The notes beneath the pieces were generated by a model, which had not been told where the DNA came from, made no database searches, and saw nothing but the letters and a program-made list of their open reading frames with translations. This document shows, piece after piece, positions 22,395 through 36,674 of a stretch of 64,000 nucleotides of DNA. Source of the DNA: Circinella umbellata (Eukaryota; Mucoromycota; Mucoromycetes; Mucorales; Lichtheimiaceae); NCBI GenBank assembly GCA_025093555.1, contig JAIWNF010000021.1, positions 124,001 to 188,000 on the forward strand, given 5' to 3'. The position numbers and the translations under genes were made by a program. How positions within the stretch are numbered: position 1 is the stretch's first letter; every line of letters begins with the position of its first letter.

Positions 22395-24120
22395 ATATAT
22401 GATGATTTTAATTCGTTCTTAAAAAAAAAGAAGCTTAACCTCTGTGCTTCCCACTTCCCCCTTTATCATTTTACTCATTACTAGTTGCCATTTCTTTTGT
22501 AAAAATACAAGTTCTCTCACCCTACTTATAATATTATTTCTTTTCCACATTTTGTACATATAATTACTACTGCTTCGGTTATCTTTTCCGTCAAAATAAA
22601 TTAACTGTTATGGTTACGTACCGTTTTACTATATATATGTATAAATTATAACACCTGCTTACGTATATATTATTATTATTTTATCTACGTACTGTATATA
22701 CACATACACTTAAACTACTATTGATACGTACTGGTTATGTCAAGGAGTCTATTTGTTCCGTTACACTCAGAACACAATTCTATTTTAGTTTTCGGGATAG
22801 TTGGTCAAAATTAAGATTCTACTACAACTACTTTAATAAGTAAATCTAAACCATCATCCCTCGAGGAATTAATCAATATCATGCGGGAAAGAGAAAAAAG
22901 AAATAAGAGAGCATAAGACCAAGTTATGCTACAAATTAGCGTTCAAACCTAGTTGTTACTATGGTTCATATGTATGTATTGTTTATCATTAAATATGATA
23001 CGTAGTTATTACAAACATTCCAATTTACGGATTTCAATGCAAAGCAAGGAATAACAAAGTAAACATAAAACTTTTAAATAAAAAGTTCCAGACCTTTTTT
23101 TTATATGTATGAATATTTTTCGCCAGATCGACCATCGTTAAAGAGAGTTTGTGTGGGGGTCGTCAACAAAGTTTATAACACTGTATATGTATTGTGATAC
23201 ATTATAAGCATATGTACAAAGTACCAACGGAGTAAGAAATGTCTTTCTTACCATAACAATCAGATTGATGGAAAAGAATAAAGAAATGAAATAAATTAAA
23301 AGTCGAGGGGGACAAAGCTATTGTTATTATTATTATTATTATTAATTTTTTTTCCCAAATACAGTCTTTTTTTTTTGTTAGTATGTATAGAAAAAAAAAA
23401 CTAAATTATAACGATAATATTGTTGTTATTGATGATAATGATTTAGAATAATAAAATTATAGAAAAGATAATAAAAATAATCTGTTTCTTGTTGAGTTTT
23501 GTTTTTGTGTTTTTCGACAATTGTTTGTTGTTGTGTTATAGAATAAATTGTGTAAATACAAAGACATGCAAATATTTTGATGGCGAATGTGTTGTTTTTT
23601 TGTGTTCTGGCGTGAATTTTTTTAGAAAAGAAAAAAAATAAGGTAGAACCAAAGAAAACAATGATAATAATATAACTGATCGATGGATGGATTGGAGTTG
23701 TGATGATATAGCTTGTAGTAATGTGAAAGAAAAAAAACCAGCCCCTGCACAAAAGAGGTGTTAAAGTGTATGAGATAATGATTACTTGAGAGAGGGGAAA
23801 GGGGGATAGATGGGAGACCGAACTATATAGAGAAAGGATTATATTATCTTGTGTTAGCATATGATATGATCTTTCTTCGTGCGAATGTATCACTTTTAGT
23901 TGGTAAATCCGAAAATAAAGAAAGAAAAATCACGAACCTCTTTGAATATAACAATTTGTTTCAGATGGTGATGATTGGTATGATGATAAAAAACGATGGA
24001 TGATCTTGTTGATATTTTTCGGTATTATTACTATTGTTATTATCATAATGGCTTGTCGTTCATTACATCATTTAATATTATATATATAAATATGTCCACA
24101 GCATTTCACTACTATTCTCA
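22395..24120. other. intergenic, largely featureless
   Basis: Apart from the interrupted frame at 22737-22916, no exon is supported. The 155-residue minus-strand frame at 23426-23893 is compositionally biased (Ile/Tyr/Phe/Ser) and follows AT tracts, so it is not called. Confidence 0.45.
22737..22916 (+). pseudogene. short interrupted reading frame
   Basis: A frame from ATG at 22737 reads MSRSLFVPLHSEHNS, meets TAA at 22812-22814, then continues in the same frame through SKPSSLEELINIMREREKR to a stop at 22914. The second half looks like a charged coding helix. It may be a relic or a chance frame. Confidence 0.2.
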
Positions 24121-24252
24121 TTACTTGAGATCATGGCCACAATGTGGACACCAAGTTGTAGAATAGTATATTTTATGTAATAAACAATAGTTAGTATGTG
24201 GATAACCCTTGTTGATGAATTTTGGTGTATTTGTACTTTGTAGTTGGAACAT
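24121..24252 (-). CDS. possible 43-residue zinc microprotein
   Basis: A short frame with ATG at 24252 and TAA at 24121-24123. It contains Cys23-x2-His26-x8-Cys35-x2-Cys38 (YCLLHK, then TWCPHCGHDLK at the end), the spacing of a single zinc-binding knuckle. An in-frame stop lies 24 bp upstream of the ATG. It could instead be the last exon of a longer minus-strand gene, since a pyrimidine-rich tract precedes it. It stands alone in a gene-free region. The small zinc protein at 44775-44994 has the mirror arrangement (CxxC then CxxH). Confidence 0.4.
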   Translation of the reverse strand: MFQLQSTNTPKFINKGYPHTNYCLLHKIYYSTTWCPHCGHDLK

Positions 24253-27200
24253 TTCGGGAAAAGGAGGAAAAAGTCAGGTTAAAAGTAAATTTTTTAATGG
24301 AAAGAAGAGTGAATGAAAAGAATGAAAAACATCAAGAATATATATTTGGTGGGGAATTACAGGAGGTGGGGGGGTGCTTACACACACGCCACTCATATAT
24401 CGTCTGTGTTTTTAATAATTATCTTGTACAAAATTCTTTATGTGCTATTCCATAACAATGATACGTCTTATATTCTACATTTGGATAACTGGTTCAAAAA
24501 AAAAAAGAGGAAGAGTATGCAGCAGAGACTAATATAAAACAACAACAAAAAACCCATGGGTGTATGTGTGTTACCAAAGAGTTATAGAGCCCATCATTCA
24601 TCACGGGGTTTACTTTGATTGGTAGGAAAGTCGCCCTTTTTGATGGGCCTGTAGTGCAAAGGCCAACAACTATATACTATGTAGTATACACATAAATACA
24701 CCCAGCCTATCTCTCAGAAAAACGCATCCCTGAAAGAGAAGTATCACATACACACAAGATTTTCTTTTCATTTTAATATTGCGAAGCACAGACACTTTTT
24801 TGCTTGTCAACCTTCTTTTTTTTGTGTGTTAGTAGGTTACGTTAACCGGAGATGAATTTTTATTTTCTCCTTTCTGTCTCTCTTTTTCTTCACATGTTAG
24901 TCTTCACACGATTTTTTTTTACATGACTGACATTTTGTCGTTGATATACAACCATTTATTATTCTTGTTGGATAAATGTTGTACTTTAACGATCATTTTA
25001 TCATCCTTTTTTTTGGTCCTGACTCGGGAAAGAAAAAGAGAGAGATAGTGGATTTTGATAGTGTTGATAGATTACGCATCTTTTCTATTTTTTTTCTTGG
25101 TGCGAGGCTATTGATGATGGGACTTTCGAATAAATTTGAATTACCATTTTCCCGGTGCATCAACACCTTATTGTCATTTTCAGTTTCAGAAATAGAATAT
25201 GAGACAATGATGACAGTCCTTGTCTTTCGCTCGTACATGACAACACATCTGAATAAACGAAAATGATCGTCCGACGTATGAGACTTATCCATGATATTAG
25301 AGCAAGTTTCAAATTATTCAGACAATAATTGCCATGACAAAGTTTAATATAACGACAGACTACAGCAAATGCAGAATCATTTAATTACGGTAAAAAAAAT
25401 AAAGGAATTTTGTAGTTATTAGATTCATGTTACATATATATCGAAACTTCCTGTTTTTTTAAATATTTTTTTTTATCTTCTTAACTATCATTTCCATGAT
25501 AATGTCGTAGTATTACCGCATCATTATGACACGTTAAAAATTTTTGTTCGTCGTCTGTATATAAAACTATACAGTTCACGAGCCTAGCATGTATACAAAT
25601 GAGTAAAAAAGAAAATTGAACAACTGCACCTTTATTTGTCACAGGATAAACGAACCCATGAATAACCACAAAACGCCCAACAATCTATTCTATTTTTTAA
25701 AGGTGCCTTCCGAAAAAAGAGATTAAAAAGAAGAAAGCGACAAAAAAAAAAGAATTTTCGGGGGTTCCAATATACATTACAAAGAAAAAGAGAGAAAGTA
25801 AAAGATGCGCAGCCATGATAAAGTTGTAATAAGTTGTATTAAAGCTGTGGGTTGAAGTTGTATTAGAACGCCTTTTATGTTACTAATAAGATAAATGATG
25901 TTTGGGGGTGAAAAGGTTACCCGAACTTTTTTTATATCATCAACGTTGTTCTTGATGATGTTTGTTGCACAGTGGTGATGTTTATGTTAATTTTTTTTTC
26001 TCCACATATTTTATCATTACTGCATATCGTTATATGCACGATCACTGTTATGTATTATGTTTATATTCTTATCATTTTATAAAAATATGTAGTGAATGAG
26101 TAAATATATATAATCATATTAGTCTTATTAATACAGCTTTTTATTTATTAATTTACCTAGACTGGTATGTTTTGGTTTCTTTGTCATTTTATGTAGTAAG
26201 ATTTTATGGTTTTAAGTCTATCGTCGTCACTCGGTAAGATTTAGACTTCCGAGGTAGGTTACACTAGATCATCATGGGAGCACAGCTGTGGTTTTGTTTG
26301 TTGAAAAAGTGGCATTTTAGGGTTCAAAAGAGGGCATATGGTCAACTAATAATAAATAACAAGATACGTTTTTTGTTGAGAACGATTTAGGATGAGGAGT
26401 TGTTGAATTCGAGAGTTAGAAAAAGTGGGTAACCATGGGATTTATAGTTTTCTTTGTTCCTTGATCAGTAATTAAAAGTATAAAAAGTGGACATAATAGC
26501 AAATCATTTTTTGATGAATATTATTAAGAAAGATTATCAGCATACCTTACATGTTGTATGCATTTATCAAACATCTTATAATACTACGTATACATAATAA
26601 TAATACATATTTTTTGATGTTTTATTTTTCAGTTAATTTATCTATTTATTTTATGTACAAAAAAAGTCCAAAATATGTTCACGCGCCCATGTCAGAGGGA
26701 CGATTGATTATTTTCTATACAAGTACAATGGTTGTCTCTATTGGGTACTTAATAATAATAATAATAATAATAATATGACCTTATATTAAATTCAAACGTG
26801 TTCATTCGCGATCTCTGTGACCATATTATTTTATTGGTAATTAAAAAAATTGTGCTACTGTCCCAACAAATTATTATTAATCTGATGAATTAAGAATAGG
26901 TTATTTTGAACTAAATTAGCTATTATCTAACAATAGCAATAACAATAACAGTAACAGTAACAGTAACAGTAACAATAATTATCCTTATTTCTTTTTGTTT
27001 TCTTTATTACCCATGATTTTTTTTTCTGGATTAAATACAAGGAACTTACGACGATGCACCTTGTTATAATTAGTTACCCTCATTTTTTTGACAAATAAAT
27101 GAATAAACTTGGCATTAATGAGAAAGGAGATCATCGGTATTTTTTCAGCCGAGAAAAAGGGTAAGGCTTTTACATATTGTTTGTAAGACAAAGAATTTAA

Positions 27201-28423
27201 TAAGGTTTCTCAAAATGATCACTGCTGCTCAAAACGTCATTATGAATATTACATTCTTCTACATGAATATTCTCCGCATAAGTGTATAACTGGAACTGTT
27301 GTACAAAAAAACAAAGTGGTTTAATTTCTAGCCTTCGGAACCAGGAATGCGGTCTTGAAGTTTATTAGTACTGTTAGAAACAAAAAAAAACAAAACAAAG
27401 CAGCATGGCATTCTTCTTTTCAGTAGATTTTAATTTTTCTCTTATCGACTTTTCTTCAGCACCCCCCCCCGAAAGTAATTTAGTGCCACCAGACAACCAA
27501 TGATTTATTATGCACCAAAAAAAAACTACTTCAATATATTATTTTAGTTATGTTTCACATAATCATCTTCCTTTCTTTCTTGTCTTCATTTTTACTACGT
27601 ATATTAATTTCTAGTATATTTCCAAGTTAAGATATTAAAAGGTATCCTAGTTACTAACAATCTGCTATCATAGTAATAGTAATCCGTAAATTAAGTCGTT
27701 ACATATATACATCAATATACCTCACTCTACAGATATAGAGATGAAATAATAATAGCCATTATTTCTATATCTGTGTACCAAATATAAACAATTCTCTCAA
27801 AGGGGTAATTGAGTCATTTATACCAATTCATGTGTTTTTTTGAGCTGATGATGATGATGAATTTAAGCCATATGTATATCATTACGTAGAGCAAAATAAA
27901 GAATAAAAAAAAAAGGTGTACCATATATGTATTCTGATATATCGTTCCTTGTATATATATATATAAATTCTTATCAATGGATTTCAAATGCATGTAGCGA
28001 AGGAATGATATGTACTGACACTTCATTTTGAGACCTGTCTGAAAACAACAAAATTTAACACTGTTTGTATTTACAAAATCTCATGGTTTTTCAATTTCTC
28101 AACACCTTAACCATAAAAAGTGTCCTATTCTTTGTATTTTATCCACTTTTGTTTCTATAAATAATTTTAAGGTTTCTTCTAAAAAAAACAAGGACGTTAT
28201 AGTAAATTGATAAGTCGTATCAAATTCTTCATTTCGAAAATTACAGACGGCAATAACAAAAAAAAAATTGTGAGAAGATTACTATCAAAAAGCAAATTGA
28301 GACAGAGATCATGTAGTAAGCAAATAAAAATAACAATAGTTAGTAGTATTTCAGCTTCTTTATTATGAATTTTTACAAATAAAGTATAATAATGTGTATG
28401 TACAGATTTTTTTTTGGTATTTT
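24253..28423. other. 4.2-kb gene-free region
   Basis: No exon with splice support on either strand. It contains a TAACAG hexamer repeat (26946-26975), an AAT repeat (about 26749-26776), a C9 tract near 27462-27470 and many A/T homopolymers. The open frames here (such as 24976-25266 and its antisense 24993-25292) are short, overlap each other and have no motif. Regulatory or long noncoding RNA content cannot be judged. Confidence 0.45.
26946..26975. repeat. TAACAG hexamer microsatellite
   Basis: Four perfect TAACAG units followed by a TAACAA variant. Confidence 0.85.
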
Positions 28424-30233
28424 TTAAATCATTTCCAATAAGCGATGATAATCTTCAATAACATTATCAAAAGTTTGTTCCAGTTTATCTTTTCGATCTT
28501 CAGGGTCCAAGTCTCGTAAAGCATCCTAGAAAATATATCTGATTAGTGTACGGTAATAATAATAATAATAATAACTAGATAGTCCTTCTTATCACCACTT
28601 ACAAGATTAAACAAATATAATCGTTGTTTGACTTGGAGCCTAAATGCTTTGTATTCCTCTTTTTGTTTTGGATTTATTCGGGAAAGTAAATACATTTCTA
28701 TACATCGTTGCATTTGTCGCTAATGTAATATAAGCATCGTGTTAGAACATACCACCTAAGAAAAAAACTCACAGGACCCCTTTTTTTTGTCTCTTTATCT
28801 CGAATATTTACATCTGTCAATTTAAACTTTTGTCGTAATTCCTTCATTGTCTTTCGAGAAACAGGTGCAACCAACTTATCAAAGGCATTGTGTGTGTTTA
28901 GATAACGCATATCATTTCGATCCCTCATATCTGCAAAATCTTCACTTGGATCTTCCACAGTAAGTTCCTTCACATCATTTCTTAACATACAAGTTGAATA
29001 TATGGTTTGATATAATTCACCTATATTAACAGTTAGTAGTTTTTTTAGTTACATTTTATGATAAATTACATCGAATCCATTTCTGTCGCGCACACATGGA
29101 TATTTGTAACAGCATATGATACTTACTACCGTGACCTTCTTTCTGATAGGGTGGAAGAATCAAAAATTGACTGTATAAAAAATTATTAGTCATTCAGTCA
29201 TACGATAGTAATAACATAGAACCATCACAATAATAATAATAATAAGTTTATATACCTGATTCGAAGTCGAGTACATTCTGGCCAGTAAAAGAATGGATAA
29301 GTTGTACAATAACCAACGAAATGATATATGGTAGATCCACCAGTATTTTGACGTTTGTACACAGTATAAATTTCCCATTTTTCATCATTTTCTTCAATAT
29401 AGCTTGATCCTTCAATTAACAATAAAACAAAAAATTGCATGCGACGATGATATTTTTTGAATTTCTCATTTGTAAAAGAAGTTCGATAAATTTCAAAATG
29501 CTCTTCTCCACTTTCACTTGATTCTCGTGAATATTCATGAATTTTTTCACCTATGGGTCGGAATGACTCTGCATCTTCTTGAACAGCACGTACAAATTCA
29601 TCATAATTGGAAAAACAATCTAATATCAAAATATACATGTATGGCATAAGTTTTCTATTCCCTTTCATCTATCATTTATATACTTGTTGTTTTACCTTGC
29701 TTTGGTAAAAAGTCTAACAACATATTAGATACATCGTCTGGACCTTCAGGTGTTTCTGCAGTTGTAGCTGATGAAGAAGAACCGGGTTCATATTTTTGCT
29801 TATAATCGATGCAAGGATAAATTCGAAGTGATCCTGATGTATATGAAATCTATAACAAAAAGATCAGTTTTGTTGATTTGGAACAGGATCGATTAGTTTT
29901 CTAGTTATGAGAATAATAATAAAAAGTCTAACCTTAATAGAAAGACCTTTATAACCAAATACAACTTCTTGTTCACCAAAGATTGGATATGTGAAAGTAG
30001 GTTCAAAAACTGTGTAAGAAACTGGTTCAGAAGCATCCGGATGACCTAATTGAGGTTGGACTGTAGATTTATCCGTCCATTGCCAACACGCGTTTTGATT
30101 AGTTTTTTTTTTTTTTTTGAGTCAAAGATTTAAAAGTTTGTAAATATTTAATTTTACCTAATCGTAGCTCCATGCACTCTGTTGTTTTAGAGATCCATGG
30201 TGCAATTTTTGAAAGATTAGCAGGAACGTCCAT
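28424..30233 (-). CDS. HAT1: histone acetyltransferase type B catalytic subunit Hat1
   Basis: Eight exons, complement(28424-28525, 28603-28719, 28773-29020, 29127-29170, 29256-29619, 29696-29849, 29933-30060, 30158-30233), 410 residues. FTYPIFGEQEVVFGYKGLSI and SYTSGSLRIYPCIDYKQKY form the N-terminal Hat1 domain. WEIYTVYKRQ...YHFVGYCTTYPFFYWP...RLRISQFLILPPYQKEGHGSELY is the GNAT core, with QKEGHG (about 250-256) as the acetyl-CoA Q-x-x-G-x-G loop. Hat1 acetylates new histone H4 on Lys5 and Lys12 before deposition, with Hat2. The exon 1/2 junction is uncertain: the intron chosen contains a coding-like NQNACWQWTDK stretch and a run of 16 A. Confidence 0.93.
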
Positions 30234-31616
30234 GTTTTCGTCTTCGTCTTTTTTCGTGTTGAATAAAAAAGAAAACATGATAAAGCTTAACGCTTAGTGC
30301 TTTGGGCGCGAAGGTTTTTGGGCTTTTGTAGTCAGACGTTAGCCAATCACTTAAAGAAAATGTATTACTATATTTAGCAATAGCATTATATAATTAGGCA
30401 CAACAAGAGAAATGATTTCAATAGCTAAGAAATTATATTTTGTTTTTTTCAATGAATAATGGTATGACTGTACCATTATTTGGTTTTTTTTTATTTTTAT
30501 TTTCATTGAAAAGGCTAAGTTATGAGTCAGTGTAATTGATGTAGACAGTAAAAAAAAAATTATTATATCCATGCCATAAAGTAACATGTTTTGATTTGAT
30601 ATTCCCAGTATTACCCGCTAAATTAACTCCAAGTTTCAACGAGATCACATTTAAGCTGTAAGTTTATATTCTGTAACAACACAATACGTAGTTCAGTAAC
30701 TCAGCATATTTTATTTACTTATAGTGTTGAATGGAAACAGTAGTTAAGTAAACAGATGAATAAGAAAAAAACGAGTATTTTTAGTCCTTGGTACGTATTC
30801 TCTATATATGTTCAAATGTTACATTTATTAGTCATACTCAATAGCAAATTATTTTTCTAAGAAAAATATATTAACTGTCTTAGACAAAATAATTATTGGT
30901 TTGCAGACCATAAACATTGAATAAAACTCGAGCTATTAGCAATATTCACCGTTTTTGGTATTAAATCATATTACACGGATTCACCCCTACCCCGACGTAA
31001 AAAAAATACAATTGATGTTAGATTATTTTTATAATAGTAGTAAATAGTATTGACAAGTAATAGAGTAAGTAAAAGTGATTTTCAAATGCGAAGAAAAACG
31101 TGGACACCGTTAACGATTTAATGTGTTCCAGAAACTATATGTAAGAAGTTATTATTCTGTATTATCCTTTTTGAGACATTTGATGCTTGGAGAGAGAGAA
31201 TATATATTTGATACTTTTAATAAGCACAACACTTAATAATACTAGTCTGTACAGCGAATAGCCTGTGTAAATAATAAGCAAAGTTAACGAACTTACTAGC
31301 AAGTCTTAAAGAACTTTTAAACGTTAAGAAAATCTAAAATGAATTAATAAATGTGTTTTAAATAACAACTTGAGAAAGTCATAGGGTGAGATTAATTGTG
31401 AAAACCCGGTGTACTACATTTATCGTATTGTATCAGCACAGTCGACTTTTGATAAAATGTTTACGTACTGTGCCGATTAGCTTCAAGAAAAACAAAATCA
31501 AATGTTGAACGTGTGGATTAGCCTGTTTAGATCATTTCCAATCAATTAAAAGAATTGGACAAAAAGATATCACCGTCGGAAATGTAATGTTTTTATATTA
31601 TTATTATTATTTTATT
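30234..31616. other. intergenic
   Basis: 5' flank of HAT1 and AT-rich sequence. The 78-residue minus-strand frame at 30351-30587 is hydrophobic and unlike any family I know. No gene called. Confidence 0.45.
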
Positions 31617-31778
31617 AAAAGGGTCTACCTTTGGAATGAAATAGCAGCACTCCATGACAAATGTGTTGCTTTTAAATGGATAAATACGACTACAGCTACT
31701 TTTACTTTTCAGGATCATCAGGACTTATGAGGGCCCGCAAGTTATGTAGACAAAAAAAAAGAGCTGATGAGTAGTTGA
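31617..31778 (+). pseudogene. coding relic with internal TGA
   Basis: A 53-codon frame reads RVYLWNEIAALHDKCVAFKW and continues in coding-like sequence, is interrupted by TGA at 31728-31730, then resumes GPASYVDKKKEL before a stop at 31776. An acceptor-like TTATTAAAAG precedes it, and coding-like fragments extend on both sides (about 31480-31960) in shifting frames. The ancestor is not recognised. Confidence 0.3.
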
Positions 31779-33155
31779 GTTTTTTAGTACGTATAATGGA
31801 GGACGAAGAGCAAAACTAATAAGATGGGTGGAATAGTAAGAGTAAAAACAGTGATCGATTGTTAATTTTATCTAACACGTAAATAGGAAAACACGCGAAG
31901 AAATGCAATAAAGTGGATACCATCACAATTTCTTTCACGCTTCTGTTTACAAGTTTTATACATAAAAAAACACTATAAACACTTTTACAACCATATTATG
32001 TATGTCAGTCAGACGCTATTTATTAGATTTTTATTATATAACTAGGATAAGCAATGACTATAAAAAGGGGGGATAAAAAAGAAAAAGACAAGATTAGCTT
32101 GATAAAAGCAAACAACTTCTACATCTTTCTTTCATTGATAGAATTATTTACGTATCGGAGAACACCATATTTATCGTGATGACGATAAACAAAAGTTGCT
32201 TCAGTTAGATTGTTCAACTTGAGTTTTACTTTCAGTTATCCAACCTCAGATATTCTTTTCAGATACGTACATCAACTCTTTCGTCCGCCGTCAGCGTCGA
32301 CAAGAAACAAAAACCCATAGCAAATATACGTTAATTCAAATGACGTAATAGATTATATAAATACTATTGATTAATGATATTGGTTATCGATTTTTTTTGT
32401 AGCTTCCAAGCAACGATAAACTTTTTTTTGTGAGGTTCTAATTCTTTCATCATGGCCTGTATTTTCGTATTTCATTTCTTGAACAACTTTGCCTTGTTAC
32501 AACTTAACCATAATACACAATTCAATAGTTTATCCCTCTAACCAGATTATGATACCACTTTTTTTTTATCGTTTTTTATTATTATTCATTATTATCTTAA
32601 ACACCTCAGATATATCATCGACCCCTTTTATTTTGAATTATCATTATCGGTTTATAATTTAGACGACACTAAATTATTGAATATATATATTCAATTCACT
32701 ATTTCTTGGGGTAGTAGAATATCACTTTTATATGCCGAACTAATTTTCATATTTACTTAAATCACACATCACAATGAAAAAGCTTAACTCTGATATTATA
32801 GAGCTGTACGTAAAGTATTACTAATTGAATCTCCACAATGTCTGTAACTATTGACATAATTACATGGATGTGGTTTATGTACGTTAAATGATATTTTCTA
32901 GGATAGTACCGAAACTTTATTTCCTAATTGAAAATTTTTATTGAAGATTGGTGCTTTCAAGTACCCAATTATAATAAATCTCGTTTACCCTTTATAATAA
33001 AACTTATTTTGCATAGTAAACTTGATTCTTAAGAGTTTATTCAACCCACTCTGATTTACCCTTGATTTTTTTTTCTATTATTCAATTGCACCTAATCTAA
33101 ATGATACTATGTATTTCAACATAAAATGGATTGTATTTTTTTTTAAAAAAAAATG
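31779..33155. other. intergenic
   Basis: AT-rich; possible further fragments of the relic up to about 31960, then nothing that can be supported. Confidence 0.4.
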
Positions 33156-33365
33156 TTATGTAGGTACGTACTCGTGTAATATAATGTTGGTAATGAGATA
33201 GCTCAAATATTGTATCATTGGATGCAGGGACTTAAATGTTTTTATGGAATAAAGCAAAAACTGGGAAGTTGTATCTGACAAAATTCGCAACAGTGCGTCC
33301 ACCGGTTGTATTGAACAGTTGACATCATCCCTATCCGGTAAATAATGTTCAGTTATATCAAGCAT
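33156..33365 (-). CDS. short ORF, 69 residues, unknown
   Basis: The frame begins MLDITEHYLPDRDDVNCSIQ and is followed by amphipathic sequence (VDALLRILSDTTSQ). The N-terminal half has normal coding-like composition in an AT-rich setting. No family, splice support or promoter is seen. A second unremarkable minus-strand frame lies just upstream (33425-33610). Could be a gene fragment. Confidence 0.2.
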   Translation of the reverse strand: MLDITEHYLPDRDDVNCSIQPVDALLRILSDTTSQFLLYSIKTFKSLHPMIQYLSYLITNIILHEYVPT

Positions 33366-35206
33366 ACATTGGTTATGAACATATATATGTAGGTGTTAGG
33401 TTGCATGATTTTTGTTTTTTTTTTTTAAAAAAAAAAAAAGATCCATAATAACCATATTGGATGTAAGTGATGAATGTATTGTAATTGCTCTTGTTCGCCA
33501 TAGCTTAAGATGCGCTGAATGTTTACTAGTTTTAAATCAAAAATAATATATTGATCTCGCAGCAAATACGCGTATATCTTTCTAAATAAAAGACCAAGTA
33601 TTAACGACAACCAAAAACAGTTTACTGTAATATAAATTATATGTAACTATCAGACCGAAAAATATTGCAAGGAATGTATGCAAATAGTCTGTGCTTTCGC
33701 TGTTTAAGAAATTCATTGAGGCAATTTAGTGTTTGCTTTCAAAACACAATGTTGTGTCACTCAACAGTAAACATGCAGGATTATTTTTATAGTAGGAACC
33801 TTTCTTTTGATGAATGAAAACAAAACACGTATCATTGTAAAACCATAGTTCTTTGAAAGTTGATGATATTCGTCATCTCCACGTTCCGAGTAATCATATT
33901 TTGATGTCCTTTCTTTTCGACCCGGAACCTTGGATCATGTAACTCGTGTGCTCGTGTGCTATAAATAATTGTATTTTTATGCTACGTATATTATATTATG
34001 CAAGCGTGAAAATCCGAACAGCTATAATTATATTGTATTTAATGTTGTTTCCAACAATAAAACAACAATTTCAGTAAATGCCGGGACGAAAAACTCGGGT
34101 CTACCCATGATTTTAATGGCGTCATTTTCAGATATTATCCGCCTAAAGGAAGAAGTGTCATCGTTATTGGGGACCGGGTGGTGAATTGTGGCGAACGAAA
34201 AAGAAGCCCCTGTTCCGAACGGAAATGGGTTTTATGCTGGTGATTTAGACCCGAAATTTGTTGTTCTTTTTTCATGTCTGTTAATAATCATTTTTTTGAC
34301 GTCATGAAATAAAGCTATACATCCGCACGTGCAAAAACATCGTAAATTTTATGATTTGATATATAGTTGCAGCACTTTTGTTATATTTCAGCAAACTGCC
34401 TCAATCTACAATTATTCAATAAAATTAAAAATTGAAAAAAAAAAAAAAGAAAAAAAAAAACACGTTCATCGAATTTCATAATTGATCAGTTTATTAATAT
34501 GGTAACATTCTATACTTTCCCCACCTTTTTTCCCCAAAACATAAAGCGCATGAACATTTTGGATTGAAAATCAGCTAAGGATGTTTGTTCGCCGGGGAAA
34601 CCCGGTCATCCGTTCATACCTTAACGAATTTCGGAGTTGGGCTATTTACATAACAAAAAAACGCATATGATGATGATGGTTGGTTAACGGAACGTGAGAA
34701 AACGCGGGGACTTCAGGAACCCGAAAATCAAAACATTCATTGCTTCTTTGTTGGCTTCCTCGGAACAGGCGGTGGTTAGTAATAACGGTATAGCATACCA
34801 ATTGTAATTTGTAGTGGTTTTTTTTTTGACATATGCATTTTGGCAAGCGGATCACGTAAACTCCACAAGAAAAAAAAAAGGCAGTTTCTCTATTTGATAT
34901 ATGTACTCTCATCATAAAAAATTTAAAACATAATACGTAGTGTTTACATTGCAACAAAAAAAGACCTCTGGTAAAAAAACCAAAACAATTGAATTGTAAT
35001 GGATTCAACCTTTAATCTTTTTTTAAAAATTTTATTTTCCATTTGTTATGTACATAAGGATGGGTTATAAAAAAGAGGGAAAGATACACATGTCATATTT
35101 TTCTTTTTTTGTCTGTGCGGTGATTTGCGGAATTTCTTTTTTTAGTGTGTAATGTTGGATGGTGTTGATTATGGGGACGGAATTATTTGTTTTGTGGAAA
35201 ATGCAT
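33366..35206. other. intergenic, with GC-richer pockets
   Basis: Mostly AT-rich, but 34080-34260 and 34580-34790 are visibly richer in G and C and stay open in more than one frame (for example the end of the 33969-34184 frame, SDIIRLKEEVSSLLGTGW). No family match could be made and no splice structure ties them together. Confidence 0.35.
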
Positions 35207-36505
<1,299 letters not shown>

Positions 36506-36579
36506 GATTTATAAAATAGAAGAAAGTAATAGAATAAAGAAGAAAAAAGGCCCACCATGGGTCCTCGAACATGAGTGAA

Positions 36580-36585
36580 TTTATA
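36580..36585 (-). promoter_or_regulatory. TATA box of the GAPDH gene
   Basis: TATAAA on the minus strand, 75-80 bp upstream of the GAPDH start codon, followed by a pyrimidine-rich leader (TTTTTTCTTCTTTATTC). Confidence 0.6.
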
Positions 36586-36669
36586 TTTTTTTTTTTGTAA
36601 CTCGGCCAGGCCACGTCAGGATGCGACCCGGGTCTTACTCCGATGACTTCCTTTAACTTTGGATTAATC

Positions 36670-36674
36670 ATTGG
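36670..36674 (-). promoter_or_regulatory. CCAAT box of the GAPDH gene
   Basis: CCAAT on the coding strand about 165 bp upstream of the start codon. A GC-rich stretch with ACCCGGGT and GACGTGG lies between it and the TATA box. Motif match only. Confidence 0.4.

Noticed and set aside
23426..23893. 155-residue minus-strand open frame
   Set aside because: Composition is dominated by Ile, Tyr, Phe, Ser and Thr from simple AT-rich DNA, with no motif or splice signals.
34080..34260. GC-richer stretch as a conserved exon
   Set aside because: Two frames are open and both look plausible, but neither has splice signals, a start context or recognisable homology, so no call was made.
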